Origin: CAYJSJ01 sp964373065
Lineage (GTDB): Bacteria; Patescibacteriota; Gracilibacteria; Peribacterales; Peribacteraceae
Reading direction: 5' to 3'
Assembly (NCBI GenBank): GCA_964373065.1
Contig: CAYJSJ010000001.1
Location: 33,182 to 97,181, forward strand
Length of the DNA stretch: 64,000 nt
The position numbers were made by a program, and so were the translations under genes. Below are positions 7,831-16,766 of this stretch, one piece after another (position 1 is the first letter of the stretch; every line of letters starts with the position of its first letter). The notes under the pieces were generated by a model, which searched no databases, had not been told where the DNA came from, and saw only the letters and a program-made list of their open reading frames with translations.

Positions 7831-9225
7831 ATGAAAAAAGCCGAGGCCGCCTTCGGACTCCTTCGCATCCCCGTCGACGCGCTTGCGGTGTTTGCAGCGC
7901 TCCTGCTTGCGTACAGGTTGCGCCTTCTCAATATCGATCTTATTCCCGGTGTGCAGCTCCTGGAGCCCGCAACGACCCTTCCAGATCTTCCCACATACAT
8001 TTCCACATTCGTCATACCGGGTATGATCGGGTTTCTCTTCTTTGCAGCATGTCTCCGCATGTATGCCTTGCTCCTTACCCGAAGTGCGTGGAAGGAAATC
8101 GGGCGGTTTCTCATAGCGAGTTTCCTCTGGATCGTCGCTGTCATCGCCTGGTATTTCCTCATACGAAAGCAGCTCTTCTATTCTCGCATGCTGCTGCTCC
8201 ATTCCGCATTCTTTATCGCCATACTCGGCATGATCGGACGCGTATCTGTTCTTCTTCTGCAGCGCGCATGCCTACACTGCGGTATCGGTGTGCGCAATGT
8301 CATTTCCATCGGATCGCAGGCAATCGTGTCTGCAGCGAGAGACACACTCCTCCATGATCCACGCTACCGATACCTCGGGCACAGGGCATCACTAATGGAA
8401 CTTCAGGATCTGCGAAGAGATCACAGTATAGACCTCGTACTCCAAACCGATCCCGATCCAAAAAACTCCACGACCAATATTCTGATCGAATACTGTCGCG
8501 CCGAGCATATCGGTTATGCATTTCTGCCACCCGTTCTCGCCGAAAACCCTCACCAGCTGAGAACCGACCATATAGGGCTTGTTCCCATTCTGGCATTTCG
8601 ACCGACGCCGCTGGATGGATGGGGCCGCGTACTGAAACGCTTGTTCGATCTCGCGCTCTGTACCGTCGCGCTCATTATTCTCGCACCGTTGCTCCTTCTC
8701 ATTTCCATGCTCATCGTGTGCTGTTCCGGGTTCCCTGTCTTCTATGTATCGCGTCGTGTGGGGGACCCTGATCGAAGAACGATTCCCGTGCTTAAATTTC
8801 GCACGATGATCAACAATGCCGACAGCATAAAGCAATCTCTTGTCGAAAAGAGCCATCGCGATGACGGGCCTCTCTTTAAGATTAAAGATGATCCGCGTGT
8901 GACACGGATCGGCAAATTTCTGCGACACTCTTCACTGGATGAATTGCCGCAACTTCTGAATGTTTTTGTCGGCCACATGTCGCTTGTCGGGCCGCGGCCG
9001 CACCTTCCGGAAGAAGTTGATCGTTACGGAAGCTATGAACGCAGAGTCTTTGCCGTGAAGCCGGGGGTAACAGGTCTTGCGCAGGTGTCCGGACGGAGCA
9101 ATCTACCGTTTCAGGAAGAAGTGCGTCTTGACCTTAGGTACATAGAAGAGTGGTCGCCATTGCTTGATCTGTGGATTCTCTGGCGTACGGTCTTTGTGGT
9201 GTTAGGGGCGAGAGGGGCGGACTAG
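7831..9225 (+). CDS. Polyprenyl-phosphate sugar-1-phosphate transferase (WbaP/CpsE-like)
   Basis: A 464-residue membrane protein transferring a sugar phosphate to undecaprenyl phosphate to start exopolysaccharide or glycan synthesis. Four N-terminal helices (residues ~1-150), a nucleotide-binding-like middle domain and a fifth helix (LCTVALIILAPLLLLISM) precede the catalytic bacterial-sugar-transferase domain. That domain shows KFRTM, the DELPQLLNVF.G.MSLVGPRPHLPEE block and PGVTGLAQVSGR. ATG 7831 was chosen because TACAAT (7819-7824) ends 6 nt before it; ATG 7825 and 7786 lie further upstream, the latter inside the terminator. Confidence 0.92.
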   Translation: MKKAEAAFGLLRIPVDALAVFAALLLAYRLRLLNIDLIPGVQLLEPATTLPDLPTYISTFVIPGMIGFLFFAACLRMYALLLTRSAWKEIGRFLIASFLWIVAVIAWYFLIRKQLFYSRMLLLHSAFFIAILGMIGRVSVLLLQRACLHCGIGVRNVISIGSQAIVSAARDTLLHDPRYRYLGHRASLMELQDLRRDHSIDLVLQTDPDPKNSTTNILIEYCRAEHIGYAFLPPVLAENPHQLRTDHIGLVPILAFRPTPLDGWGRVLKRLFDLALCTVALIILAPLLLLISMLIVCCSGFPVFYVSRRVGDPDRRTIPVLKFRTMINNADSIKQSLVEKSHRDDGPLFKIKDDPRVTRIGKFLRHSSLDELPQLLNVFVGHMSLVGPRPHLPEEVDRYGSYERRVFAVKPGVTGLAQVSGRSNLPFQEEVRLDLRYIEEWSPLLDLWILWRTVFVVLGARGAD

Positions 9226-9255
9226 TGTTGCTATGTTGCTATGTTGCTATGTTGC
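9226..9255 (+). repeat. Octanucleotide tandem repeat (TTGCTATG)
   Basis: Three to four copies of an 8-nt unit begin directly after the transferase stop codon. This is one member of the dispersed short tandem repeat class. Confidence 0.8.
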
Positions 9256-9314
9256 GTAATACGCCAAATCTCTGTGGAAGAGAGAGCGATGTCTATGGTA
9301 CATTCTTCTTCCGT

Positions 9315-9653
9315 ATGGACTCTTCCGATACGCGCTTTTCAAAAGCATTTGCGGTACTCATCATCGCGATTCTCGTTGTGCTTTCCTACAAAGCATTCAT
9401 GGGGAATGGTGGTGCCGTGACGGGGAAGCCGATACTCAATGCAGTCTGCGAAGGGCAGGCTCTTGCAGTCGATTACCCGTACCAAGGGGGGATGATTCCT
9501 CCGCACGCATGCGCGCCGCAGTGCGAGGATAACGTGCAGCGGTACGTTCTCTATTCCAATGGAAAGGCCACGCAGTGCCAGATGCTTCCGGGATGTCTGG
9601 ATTGGGGAGAGGATCAGGGAGTTACGTGTGTGATGCCTGAAATGAGAAAATAG
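9315..9653 (+). CDS. Small secreted or membrane-anchored Cys-rich protein
   Basis: A 112-residue protein of unknown function. One N-terminal membrane segment (FAVLIIAILVVLSYKAFM) is followed by an exported domain with six Cys (VCEG, ACAPQC, QCQM, GCLDW, TCVM), likely disulfide-bonded. The frame is open further upstream to 9171, but that part overlaps the transferase and the repeat, so ATG 9315 is preferred. Confidence 0.6.
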   Translation: MDSSDTRFSKAFAVLIIAILVVLSYKAFMGNGGAVTGKPILNAVCEGQALAVDYPYQGGMIPPHACAPQCEDNVQRYVLYSNGKATQCQMLPGCLDWGEDQGVTCVMPEMRK

Positions 9654-9660
9654 TTCTCCT

Positions 9661-11955
9661 TCAGAACAAATTCATTTGCCAATTCTCCGGAAAATCACCG
9701 CTAGGAGGTCTTTTCGCAGGTGTTCCCTTTACTACTCCTGCGCACTTTTCCACGTACTGGCGCACCGTTTTTCCGTAGGCTTTTTCGAAGATGCGTTTAT
9801 CCACGATCATCACGTCGCTCTCGTCGCCTGCAATGCGGCCGAATGTTCGTAGCAATCGGAACATGCGGTGGAGCAGGCGTGGAAGAGAGTACTCTGTAAA
9901 GGCATTGCGGAAGTGACCCGCGCGTTTGCCGAACACGGGTTGTGTGGGGTTATCGAAGGGAAGTGCGTCGATGACTAAGTGATCTACAGTACCAGGGGGA
10001 AGATCCACACCTTCGAATGTCCACGGCGTGAGCACCCAGACGGCCGGAGCTTTCGCCGCGAGGAATTCCGCCTGCATACGATTGATGCCTCCGCCGACAT
10101 TTTGGCAAATGAGCGTTATGCCCCGTGCTTCCAGCCCCTCCATGAATTCCACGAAGTACTCTTCAATCACCCGTTTGCTTCCTGCGAGGACGATGGTTTT
10201 CCCATCCGGAGGATCGCTGAGAACTTTTCTTCCGGTAAGTTCATTTGAAAAACCGACGGAGACTCCCCCTTGTACGCGTGGTACGAGGGTGTTGACGGCA
10301 CACGTGACCGTCCGATGCAGTGTTTCTTGCAGCGTCCCCGAGCTCTCTGGAGGGAGAAGCAGTGTAACGGGGTAACGACTGAAGAGATCTTGCTCCAAAA
10401 GATTTGCAACGCTTTCAGGAACGGAAGAAAGGCTTTGTGCACCGTCTTGGCGCACCTCTATCCACGTAATGCGCTTCAGCGCCTCCTCCGAGAGGCAGTG
10501 CGCGACGGCTTCAAGCATTTTCTTTGTCTGTGCGGGAAGCAGAGCATCTTCCCGAAGGTCGGCAACTTGAGCGCGAAGCGAGAACACCTCCACTGATCCG
10601 AAGTCACTTGGTGCAAGGTAGCGAATGTCCTGTTCATTGCGTGTTTTTTCAATCCAGAGCTGGAGCAGATCCGTAAATTTCATCAGTGCGTCATGCCCTT
10701 TGGAAGCGGTGCGGAGGTCGCCAATGTTAGAGTAGTGGCCATAGGCTTTGTTTGCCGTATCTTCCAGCATGGATGCATCATCGATGATGATATGCGACGC
10801 GGCATTCAGGGCACCGTGCGCTTCATGATCGGGATTCTGGATGAAATGAAGAATTTGCCGATGATCCAGAAGGATCACGGACGGTAATTTCGTAAATTGT
10901 TTCGTGTACGTTGTACTTTCATCCGTGCATGCAAGTTTTCCTGCCCAGACGGATTTTTCTTCGCCGTGAATCGGCGCTTCTGCATACACCTTCGGTGCAT
11001 ACCAGTCGATTTTTGTGAGGAGAGTCGCCTCGTCGGCACTCAGGTGTTTTTGTGTGCGGAGCAGAGCTACGGCTTTCGTGTCCAGCAGCAGAAACGGCGG
11101 CTGCAGCACCCGCACCCCTTTGGGGATCTCCAGTCGCTCCACAGTGGAAGTCAGGTTCTTGACAGCAATCCAGTGCACCGTTGCTTCATCCTGCACTGCA
11201 GAATGCATGATGCTCTGAAGGAATCCGGCATCCACGGGCTCTTCGATCATGTCGACGATGCCGATGGTAGGTTTGGCGAGGGGTAAATGTTGTTTTTTAG
11301 CTGGCCGTTTTTTCCGTTCCGGCATCCGCATCCACGGGGGAGCTCCTGTCGTCGTTCCCTTGGGAAGTGCCTGAAACAAGGCACTGTACCCGGGAGTGCT
11401 CCGCTGCATCACAGACTTGATATTCTTCATAGCGTCTGGAGGAAGCATGAGGAGGCGTTCCCAGCATCGCGCGAGGAGTTCCAGCGTCGTCCGCACATCC
11501 CCAAGAGCCCTATGCACAGGCTCATGTTCGAGAGCGAGTACATTGCTCATGTATCCGAGGGAATAGCTTTCAAGCTCCGGGAACACGAGTGATGCCAGCA
11601 TGGAGGTATCGATCCACGGGCGGTTGGAAAGATCGATTCCTTCCCCTTTGAGCATCTTGATATCAAACGATACGTTCTGCCCGACGATGATGGTGTCGGT
11701 GCCGATACGTTGAACGATTTCTTCGCGCACGTCATCAAACGTCGGTCGCCCCTTGATCGTCTCTGCGCGAATGCGCGTGAGGACTTCTACGACTGCAGGG
11801 ATCTCCGTCGGAATGTCGATGAGCTGCTCGTAGGTATCCTTCAATTCGCCATCACGGTACACGACATGCGCGTACTCGATCACGCGATTGATGCGAGGGA
11901 GGAATCCGGTTGTTTCCGTATCTAAAACGACGAAGGGGATTTTCGGGAGCTGCAT
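9661..11955 (-). CDS. DnaQ-like exonuclease fused to degenerate DinG-like helicase
   Basis: A 764-residue protein. The N-terminal ~180 residues form a DEDDh 3'-5' exonuclease (VVLDTETTG, GQNVSFDIKML, HRALGDVRTT). The remainder aligns in plan with DinG/XPD-type helicases: a DEAH-box position reading IIIDDASMLED, a LLPPESSGTLQE segment, WTFEGVDLPPG, and a motif VI-like LLRTFGRIAGDESDVMIVDKR. I find no Walker A (GxxxxGKT) anywhere and the DEAH box is lost, so ATP-driven unwinding is doubtful. A TACGAT ends 8 nt before the start. Confidence 0.8.
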   Translation of the reverse strand: MQLPKIPFVVLDTETTGFLPRINRVIEYAHVVYRDGELKDTYEQLIDIPTEIPAVVEVLTRIRAETIKGRPTFDDVREEIVQRIGTDTIIVGQNVSFDIKMLKGEGIDLSNRPWIDTSMLASLVFPELESYSLGYMSNVLALEHEPVHRALGDVRTTLELLARCWERLLMLPPDAMKNIKSVMQRSTPGYSALFQALPKGTTTGAPPWMRMPERKKRPAKKQHLPLAKPTIGIVDMIEEPVDAGFLQSIMHSAVQDEATVHWIAVKNLTSTVERLEIPKGVRVLQPPFLLLDTKAVALLRTQKHLSADEATLLTKIDWYAPKVYAEAPIHGEEKSVWAGKLACTDESTTYTKQFTKLPSVILLDHRQILHFIQNPDHEAHGALNAASHIIIDDASMLEDTANKAYGHYSNIGDLRTASKGHDALMKFTDLLQLWIEKTRNEQDIRYLAPSDFGSVEVFSLRAQVADLREDALLPAQTKKMLEAVAHCLSEEALKRITWIEVRQDGAQSLSSVPESVANLLEQDLFSRYPVTLLLPPESSGTLQETLHRTVTCAVNTLVPRVQGGVSVGFSNELTGRKVLSDPPDGKTIVLAGSKRVIEEYFVEFMEGLEARGITLICQNVGGGINRMQAEFLAAKAPAVWVLTPWTFEGVDLPPGTVDHLVIDALPFDNPTQPVFGKRAGHFRNAFTEYSLPRLLHRMFRLLRTFGRIAGDESDVMIVDKRIFEKAYGKTVRQYVEKCAGVVKGTPAKRPPSGDFPENWQMNLF

Positions 11956-12042
11956 GCGCCGTCATCGTACCTGTTCTTCCTGCAGATGCACGGCAAATCG
12001 CTCGTGAAGCATGACCAAGCATCGAGCAGCACCTATCAAAGA

Positions 12043-12117
12043 AATTCTAAATCCTAAACTCTAAATCCTACTCCCTATCAGCTACCAGCTACCAACTACA
12101 AGATACAAGAGACAAAG
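12043..12117. repeat. Mosaic of short tandem repeats before nusA stop
   Basis: Blocks of CTAAATCC, CTACCAG and ACAAGAG-type units fill the gap between the exonuclease gene and the 3' end of nusA; no gene is present. The nusA stop codon lies within it. Confidence 0.7.
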
Positions 12118-13374
12118 CTACCTGCTACCAGTTCCTTCTTCCGTCACCGCAGGCACCGCCTCCTCCTTCGCAGATGCAGCAATTTTCGTCACGATTTTCC
12201 TGCGCTTTCCCTTTTTCTTTCCATCCCCTTCTTCCTGCTCCTCGTGTTGGATTTCGGTTACGAGCACTTCCTCTCCGCGGATCTCTGCGAGCTTTGCTTT
12301 GAACGCAGGGAGCTCTTCGTAGTTGTACATATCGAGCTCGAAACCCGTTAATTCCGTTGCGAGACGGATGTTTTGGCCTTTACGGCCGATGGCCATGGGG
12401 CGCTGAGCCTCTTCCACAAACACCGCCGCGCGGCGTTTCACTTTCCTTCCTTCCGCATCGAGGTGTTCCACGTCATTGACGATGATCACAGCAGAGATAG
12501 CTGCAGGCTGGAGAGCGGTGGAGATCAGGCGGATCGGGTCGTCGCTCCACTCGATCATATCCACGCGTTCGCCGTTGATCTCGTCCATCACCGCTTGTAT
12601 GCGTACGCCCTTTTGGCCGACACATGCGCCGATCGGGTCTATGCGAGGGTCTTTGCTCTTCACGGCTACTTTGCTGCGGAACCCCGCATCGCGCGCGATG
12701 GCCATCACCTCCACGTCGCAGTTTCGCACTTCGGGGATTTCGAGTTCCAGAAGCTTTTTCACGAGGCCTGCATGTGTGCGGCTGATCCTGAGCTGCGGCC
12801 CCTTGCCCGTGAGTTCTACGGTATCGAGGTACACGCGAATACGCTTGCCTGTGTAGTAGTGCTCGCCGGGGATCTGCTCGCGCCACGGCATGGAAACCGT
12901 CATACCCTCTATTTCGAGGGTCACCCAGTTCGGCTCCACTTTGGTCACGGTAGCGGTGAGCAGCTCGTGTTCGCGGTCTTTAAACATTTCAAACAAACTC
13001 TGCTTCTCCGCCTCCTGCAACTTTTGCAAAATCACCTGCTTTGCGGCTTGTGCCGCTATACGACCGTAGCCTTCCGGTGTGACATCTATAGTAATCTCGT
13101 CGCCGACGTCCACTTCGGAATTTACCCTCTTCGCTTCTTGCAGCGAAACCTCAAAGTTCTCGTTCTCCACCTCGTCCACCACTTCCTTCACGATCAAAAT
13201 AACCGGCTCGTCTCTGCCTTCCAGAAGATCGACGCGGATTTCCTGTTCCTTATTGCCGTAGTCTTTCCTGTAGGCCGTGGCAATCGCTTGCTTTACGGCA
13301 TCTAGCACTTGGTCGGCACTGACATTCTTTTCGGAACAGATCTGGTTGATGGCGGCTATGAAGGAGGCTTTCAT
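12118..13374 (-). CDS. nusA: Transcription termination/antitermination factor NusA
   Basis: A 418-residue NusA, the RNA-polymerase-binding regulator of pausing and termination. The N-terminal domain (MKASFIAAINQICSEKNVS) is followed by S1 (LTATVTKVEPNWVTLEIEG), KH1 with DPIGACVGQKGVRIQAVMDE, and KH2 with RPMAIGRKGQNIRLATELTG. A charged low-complexity tail replaces any C-terminal acidic repeats. The start at 13374 matches the family; the upstream extension reads through a palindromic repeat. The last residues and stop (GSR-stop) come from a CTACCTGCTACCAG repeat. Confidence 0.96.
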   Translation of the reverse strand: MKASFIAAINQICSEKNVSADQVLDAVKQAIATAYRKDYGNKEQEIRVDLLEGRDEPVILIVKEVVDEVENENFEVSLQEAKRVNSEVDVGDEITIDVTPEGYGRIAAQAAKQVILQKLQEAEKQSLFEMFKDREHELLTATVTKVEPNWVTLEIEGMTVSMPWREQIPGEHYYTGKRIRVYLDTVELTGKGPQLRISRTHAGLVKKLLELEIPEVRNCDVEVMAIARDAGFRSKVAVKSKDPRIDPIGACVGQKGVRIQAVMDEINGERVDMIEWSDDPIRLISTALQPAAISAVIIVNDVEHLDAEGRKVKRRAAVFVEEAQRPMAIGRKGQNIRLATELTGFELDMYNYEELPAFKAKLAEIRGEEVLVTEIQHEEQEEGDGKKKGKRRKIVTKIAASAKEEAVPAVTEEGTGSR

Positions 13375-13394
13375 ACGAGTTAGGGTTAGGCTTG

Positions 13395-13409
13395 CCTGCC
13401 GTAGGCAGG
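13395..13409. repeat. Short palindromic repeat, CCTGCC/GGCAGG family (2 of 4)
   Basis: CCTGCC-GTA-GGCAGG, embedded in TTAGGG-type repeat sequence just upstream of nusA. The 13-bp context on the left is shared with the copy at 21717. Confidence 0.8.
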
Positions 13410-13521
13410 GATAAGGATGCGAGAAGGCGACCATCTCGATCCAATCGAGATAGTCATTAATGTAATGTAGTGATCTTTTACGATTACGTACCTTCTAATC
13501 TTCAGTATACAGATTTCTGAG

Positions 13522-14022
13522 TTGAATGCAAGGTTTTTTATGCCAATGCTGGTACCCTTTCTGGTGATGAACATACTGACATTAACGGCAATTGCTGCAT
13601 GTCTATCGGGAGTATTATCTGCAATGATCGCAGATCTCTGGCTCACGGAACGCATTTCCATCATCGGCTCCTTCATTGGCCTTCAGTATTCCCTCAATCC
13701 CGGCATCGCGTGGGGCATACGGCTCCCACCGGGCATTCAAGAGATTCTGATCGGCATCGCATTGATCATGGTGGGGTGGTATGCATTCCACGCTCTCCAT
13801 GAGCGTCCCAGCTACCAGCTACCAGCTACCAGCTACCAGCTACCAGCTATCAGTTATGGCCTCATTCTCGGTGGTGGATTCGCAAACATCATCGACCGTC
13901 TTCGCGATGGCGTCGTCACGGACTACTTCCAAATCGGATCCTTTCCTATCTTTAATGTAGCGGACGCGTGCGTAACGATTGGAGTTTTGCTGCTGCTTTT
14001 AGGGTACATGGGTAGGGAGTAG
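13522..14022 (+). CDS. lspA: Lipoprotein signal peptidase LspA with repeat insertion
   Basis: A 166-residue aspartic membrane protease that cleaves prolipoproteins. It retains the family blocks: SLNPGIAWG, GGGFANIIDRLRDGVVTDYF (first catalytic Asp) and IFNVADACVTIG (second Asp), with four hydrophobic helices. Between helix 3 and the GGGFAN block a ~15-residue insert SYQLPATSYQLPAIS is encoded by six copies of heptamer CTACCAG. The C-terminus (GRE-stop) is also made of repeat-like TAGGG sequence. The exact start is uncertain; ATG 13540 is also possible. Confidence 0.9.
   Translation: MNARFFMPMLVPFLVMNILTLTAIAACLSGVLSAMIADLWLTERISIIGSFIGLQYSLNPGIAWGIRLPPGIQEILIGIALIMVGWYAFHALHERPSYQLPATSYQLPAISYGLILGGGFANIIDRLRDGVVTDYFQIGSFPIFNVADACVTIGVLLLLLGYMGRE
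13810..13856 (+). repeat. Heptanucleotide repeat (CTACCAG) inside lspA
   Basis: About six copies of a 7-nt unit lie in the reading frame. Three units equal seven codons, so any change other than a multiple of three units shifts the frame. Confidence 0.92.
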
Positions 14023-14127
14023 GGGTTTGTATTGAGGGACTGGGACGATGGCATTCCCTAGCCCCGTAATACGAATTCCCTAGCCCCTATTTCTCCGCTT
14101 CTTCCATTCCAAAACCCACGTTTTCGC

Positions 14128-14133
14128 TATACT
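14128..14133 (+). promoter_or_regulatory. -10 element of murA (leaderless)
   Basis: TATACT with a 6-nt gap to the start codon, the same geometry as at 6416, 51873 and 62684. Confidence 0.6.
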
Positions 14134-14139
14134 GCTTCC

Positions 14140-15474
14140 ATGGACATCCGTTACCGAGTATCAGGAGGCATTCCCCTCCGAGGGGACGTCACCGTCAGCG
14201 GCTCCAAAAACGCTGCACTCCCGCTGATTGCGGCGTCGGTTCTCTGCGAGGGGGAGACAGTTCTAAAAAACGTTCCCTATCTTCGCGATGTCAAAGTGAT
14301 GCTCAAGATCTTAGAGCACCTTGGTGCGGAGACCAGTTTTCAAGACGGTACCGTGCGCATCCGCACTCGTCACCTCCAGAGCAAACCCATTCCCGCGGAA
14401 TTCGTTTCCAAACTTCGCGGTTCCATTGTGCTCCTTGGGCCCCTGCTTGCGCGGTTCGGCGTAGCGGAAATGTGCTACCCAGGTGGCTGCGTGCTCGGGA
14501 AGCGTTCGGTGAATGCGCATTTGAGTGTGCTTACGCAACTGGGAGCGGAAGACAGCAGCGTCGATGATGTGCTGCATCTGCAGGGTCGTCCGCGCCCCGC
14601 ACGCGTGATCCTGCCGGAGTTCTCTGTCACCGCTACCGAAAACGCCATCCTCGCTGCGGCACTTACGCCGGGAGAGACGCGCATAGAGCTTGCGGCGGCG
14701 GAGCCCCATGTCTGCGCCGTTGCGCGTTGCGTGCGGCAGATGGGGGCGGCGGTGGAGGGGATAGGGACGCATGCCGTTATCGTCCGCGGGAATGCAAAGC
14801 TCTCGTGCGTCGAATACACCGTACCGCCGGATTACCTAGAGGCCGGAGCGCTGGCACTCGCGGGTGTCGTCACCGGAGGAAAGATTCGTCTGCATAACGT
14901 CGAATACGAAAATCTTCTGTTTTTCCTCGATACATTGAAGCGCATGGGGGTCGTCTGGAGTTTCAATGAAAAAGAAAAGACACTCTTTATAGATGGAGAA
15001 ATCTCTTCGCTCCATTCCATAGAGGTGCGCACGAATATCGCTCCGGGCTTTCCCACCGACCTCATGGCACCCCTCGGTGTCGCTCTCACGCAGGCCAAGG
15101 GTGTCAGCCGCATTTTCGAACGGCTCTACGAAGGTCGCATGGCGTATCTCTATGAGCTCGAGAAGATGGGGGCACATGTAGAAATCTTGAATGCGCACCA
15201 GGCGCTCATCATAGGGCCGACGCCACTCAAGGGACGCACGATTGCCAGTAACGACATTCGCGCAGGAGCGGCCATGGTGCTCGCCGCGCTCTGCGCCGAG
15301 GGCGAAACGCTCATTACGGATGTGCGATACATCGAACGGGGGTACGATCATATGGACGATAAGCTCCGCAGTCTCGGGGCAAAAATCGAGAAGATCGAAA
15401 CGGCGGAACCGGGGGATATCGCGAAGGAAACGACAGAGAAACACTTGCGTTCAACGGTTGCGAGAGGAGGATGA
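14140..15474 (+). CDS. murA: UDP-GlcNAc 1-carboxyvinyltransferase MurA
   Basis: A 444-residue EPSP-synthase-fold enzyme performing the first committed step of peptidoglycan synthesis (PEP + UDP-GlcNAc). It shows SGSKNAALPLIAAS, the catalytic loop GGCVLGKRSVNAH with Cys117 (so it should be fosfomycin-sensitive), APGFPTDLMAP, and YEGRMAYLYELEKMGA. The family name is secure. TATACT (14128-14133) ends 6 nt before ATG. Confidence 0.96.
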   Translation: MDIRYRVSGGIPLRGDVTVSGSKNAALPLIAASVLCEGETVLKNVPYLRDVKVMLKILEHLGAETSFQDGTVRIRTRHLQSKPIPAEFVSKLRGSIVLLGPLLARFGVAEMCYPGGCVLGKRSVNAHLSVLTQLGAEDSSVDDVLHLQGRPRPARVILPEFSVTATENAILAAALTPGETRIELAAAEPHVCAVARCVRQMGAAVEGIGTHAVIVRGNAKLSCVEYTVPPDYLEAGALALAGVVTGGKIRLHNVEYENLLFFLDTLKRMGVVWSFNEKEKTLFIDGEISSLHSIEVRTNIAPGFPTDLMAPLGVALTQAKGVSRIFERLYEGRMAYLYELEKMGAHVEILNAHQALIIGPTPLKGRTIASNDIRAGAAMVLAALCAEGETLITDVRYIERGYDHMDDKLRSLGAKIEKIETAEPGDIAKETTEKHLRSTVARGG

Positions 15475-15528
15475 GGAGATCCAACAATCTGATTGCTCCA
15501 ACTTCTTCATACCCCTAAGATCAAACGC

Positions 15529-16068
15529 ATGATTACGATCACTTCCCTCGGTGGCAACGCACTTCTCTGCGACATTGACGGCATTGTCGTTGCAGCGTTT
15601 CCAGAAAAGCCGCGGGAGAAGGCGCAACTTTCGCTGCTCCCACATCCGGAAGAAGAAGTGAAGGCCGGTGTGATTTCGTGGCCGGGTGAATACGACACCG
15701 ACGGTCTCTCGATCCACGGCATCGGCCATGACGAGGGGAAGCGCGTGAGCTATGTGGTGGATAATGACAGCGTGCGGATAGCATTCATAGCAGCCCCGCT
15801 TCATGAGTGGACAGATTACGAAACCGAACAGCTTGGTGATATCGATGTTCTGTGTTTGCCTGCAGACGATGCAAAGCTTGGGCAAAAAATGCTCGACGAC
15901 GTCGATCCCCGTGTTCTCATTCCACTGCCGACGAACGATGAAAAAACATTTACCGATATTCTCAAAATCGCCGGAGCGCAGGGCAAAGAGCTGATCGACG
16001 AGTATAAGTTGAAAGGATCTCTCCCGGCCGAAGGCAGAGAAGTGGTGATACTTAAGCCTAGGCAATAA
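15529..16068 (+). CDS. Degenerate metallo-beta-lactamase-fold protein
   Basis: A 179-residue protein with the strand pattern of UlaG-like MBL-fold hydrolases common in CPR genomes (MITITSLGGNALLCDIDG, ISWPGEYDTDGLSIHGI, GDIDVLCLPADD, DPRVLIPLP). The metal-binding HxHxDH motif is absent, so it is probably not a hydrolase. ATG 15529 follows a TAAGAT by 7 nt. Function unknown. Confidence 0.65.
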   Translation: MITITSLGGNALLCDIDGIVVAAFPEKPREKAQLSLLPHPEEEVKAGVISWPGEYDTDGLSIHGIGHDEGKRVSYVVDNDSVRIAFIAAPLHEWTDYETEQLGDIDVLCLPADDAKLGQKMLDDVDPRVLIPLPTNDEKTFTDILKIAGAQGKELIDEYKLKGSLPAEGREVVILKPRQ

Positions 16069-16119
16069 TTATTCTAAGAAATTAACTTGCGTACATGTTC
16101 GCTGTGTTATGCTGAAAGC

Positions 16120-16422
16120 ATGAAACGCATTCTCCTCACTGTCGGTCTTACATGTTCGTTACTGTTCCCCTTTGCGACGAAGGCGTACTTCGCTGAGCAG
16201 TTCAAACTGCCTGATCCCTTCCGCAAGCAGCAGTACTTTCCGGATCCCATGAGCTCGTTTCTCCCCGGTTGGCCGATGTGGATAGGGCGGCTGGACTCCA
16301 TTTCCGGGTATTACTTTGGTAAGCGGTTCAATCAATTAAGCCAGAGCCAGCAGGCGATGGTGCGGCAACTTTCCAAGGAATGGCCGGGCTGGATCGGCGT
16401 ACCGACGTGGTTGAAGAAGTAG
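16120..16422 (+). CDS. Secreted protein of unknown function
   Basis: A 100-residue protein with a signal peptide (MKRILLTVGLTCSLLFPFATKA) and a mature part rich in Trp, Pro and aromatic residues (FLPGWPMWIGRLDS, EWPGWIGVPTW). No family recognised. TATGCT ends 6 nt before ATG, supporting this start. Confidence 0.65.
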   Translation: MKRILLTVGLTCSLLFPFATKAYFAEQFKLPDPFRKQQYFPDPMSSFLPGWPMWIGRLDSISGYYFGKRFNQLSQSQQAMVRQLSKEWPGWIGVPTWLKK

Positions 16423-16476
16423 GGGAGATTTCGTGGTTTACCATGAGCGAGTCAGCCGAGGGGCTGACGAGTCGAA

Positions 16477-16551
16477 TGGTGCTCCCGATAGGAATTGAAC
16501 CTACATTTACCCCTTAGGAGAGGGTCGTTCTATCCATTGAACTACAGGAGC
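16477..16551 (-). tRNA. tRNA-Arg (CCT anticodon)
   Basis: Reading the minus strand, acceptor GCTCCTG/CGGGAGC, D arm GTTCAATGGATAGAAC, anticodon loop CTCCTAA and T arm AGGTTCAATTCCT are all present. CCA is encoded (16477-16479). Confidence 0.93.
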
Positions 16552-16766
16552 AGATATAGAGTTGATTGAAGGAGCAAAGGAACCGATTCTCACTCGCCCA
16601 CCGAAGCCTTGGCGAAGGTGGGAACTACAGGAGCTAAACTCAGTGGGGCGACTATGGTGGACAAGTAGGAGAGGGTCTGAACTACGAGAGCAGTGTAAGC
16701 GATATGGGATCAGTATTAAGGGGTAAGGGGCGGGATGCAATGATTCTATGATAGAATCCGATACCG
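16552..16766. other. Intergenic region with tRNA-Arg fragments and hairpin repeat
   Basis: No gene is present. CCCACCGAAGCC-TT-GGCGAAGGTGGG at 16597-16622 forms an imperfect hairpin. Next come partial copies of the tRNA-Arg sequence: GGAACTACAGGAGC near 16620 and AGGAGAGGGTCTGAACTAC near 16668. They look like remnants of a duplicated tRNA. Confidence 0.5.

Noticed and set aside
9171..9314. Extended N-terminus of the small Cys-rich protein
   Set aside because: It overlaps the transferase gene and reads through the TTGCTATG repeat; ATG 9315 precedes the membrane segment.
16441..16470. Terminator at GTCAGCC...GGCTGAC
   Set aside because: A good stem but no T-tract on either strand; more likely a palindromic intergenic repeat.
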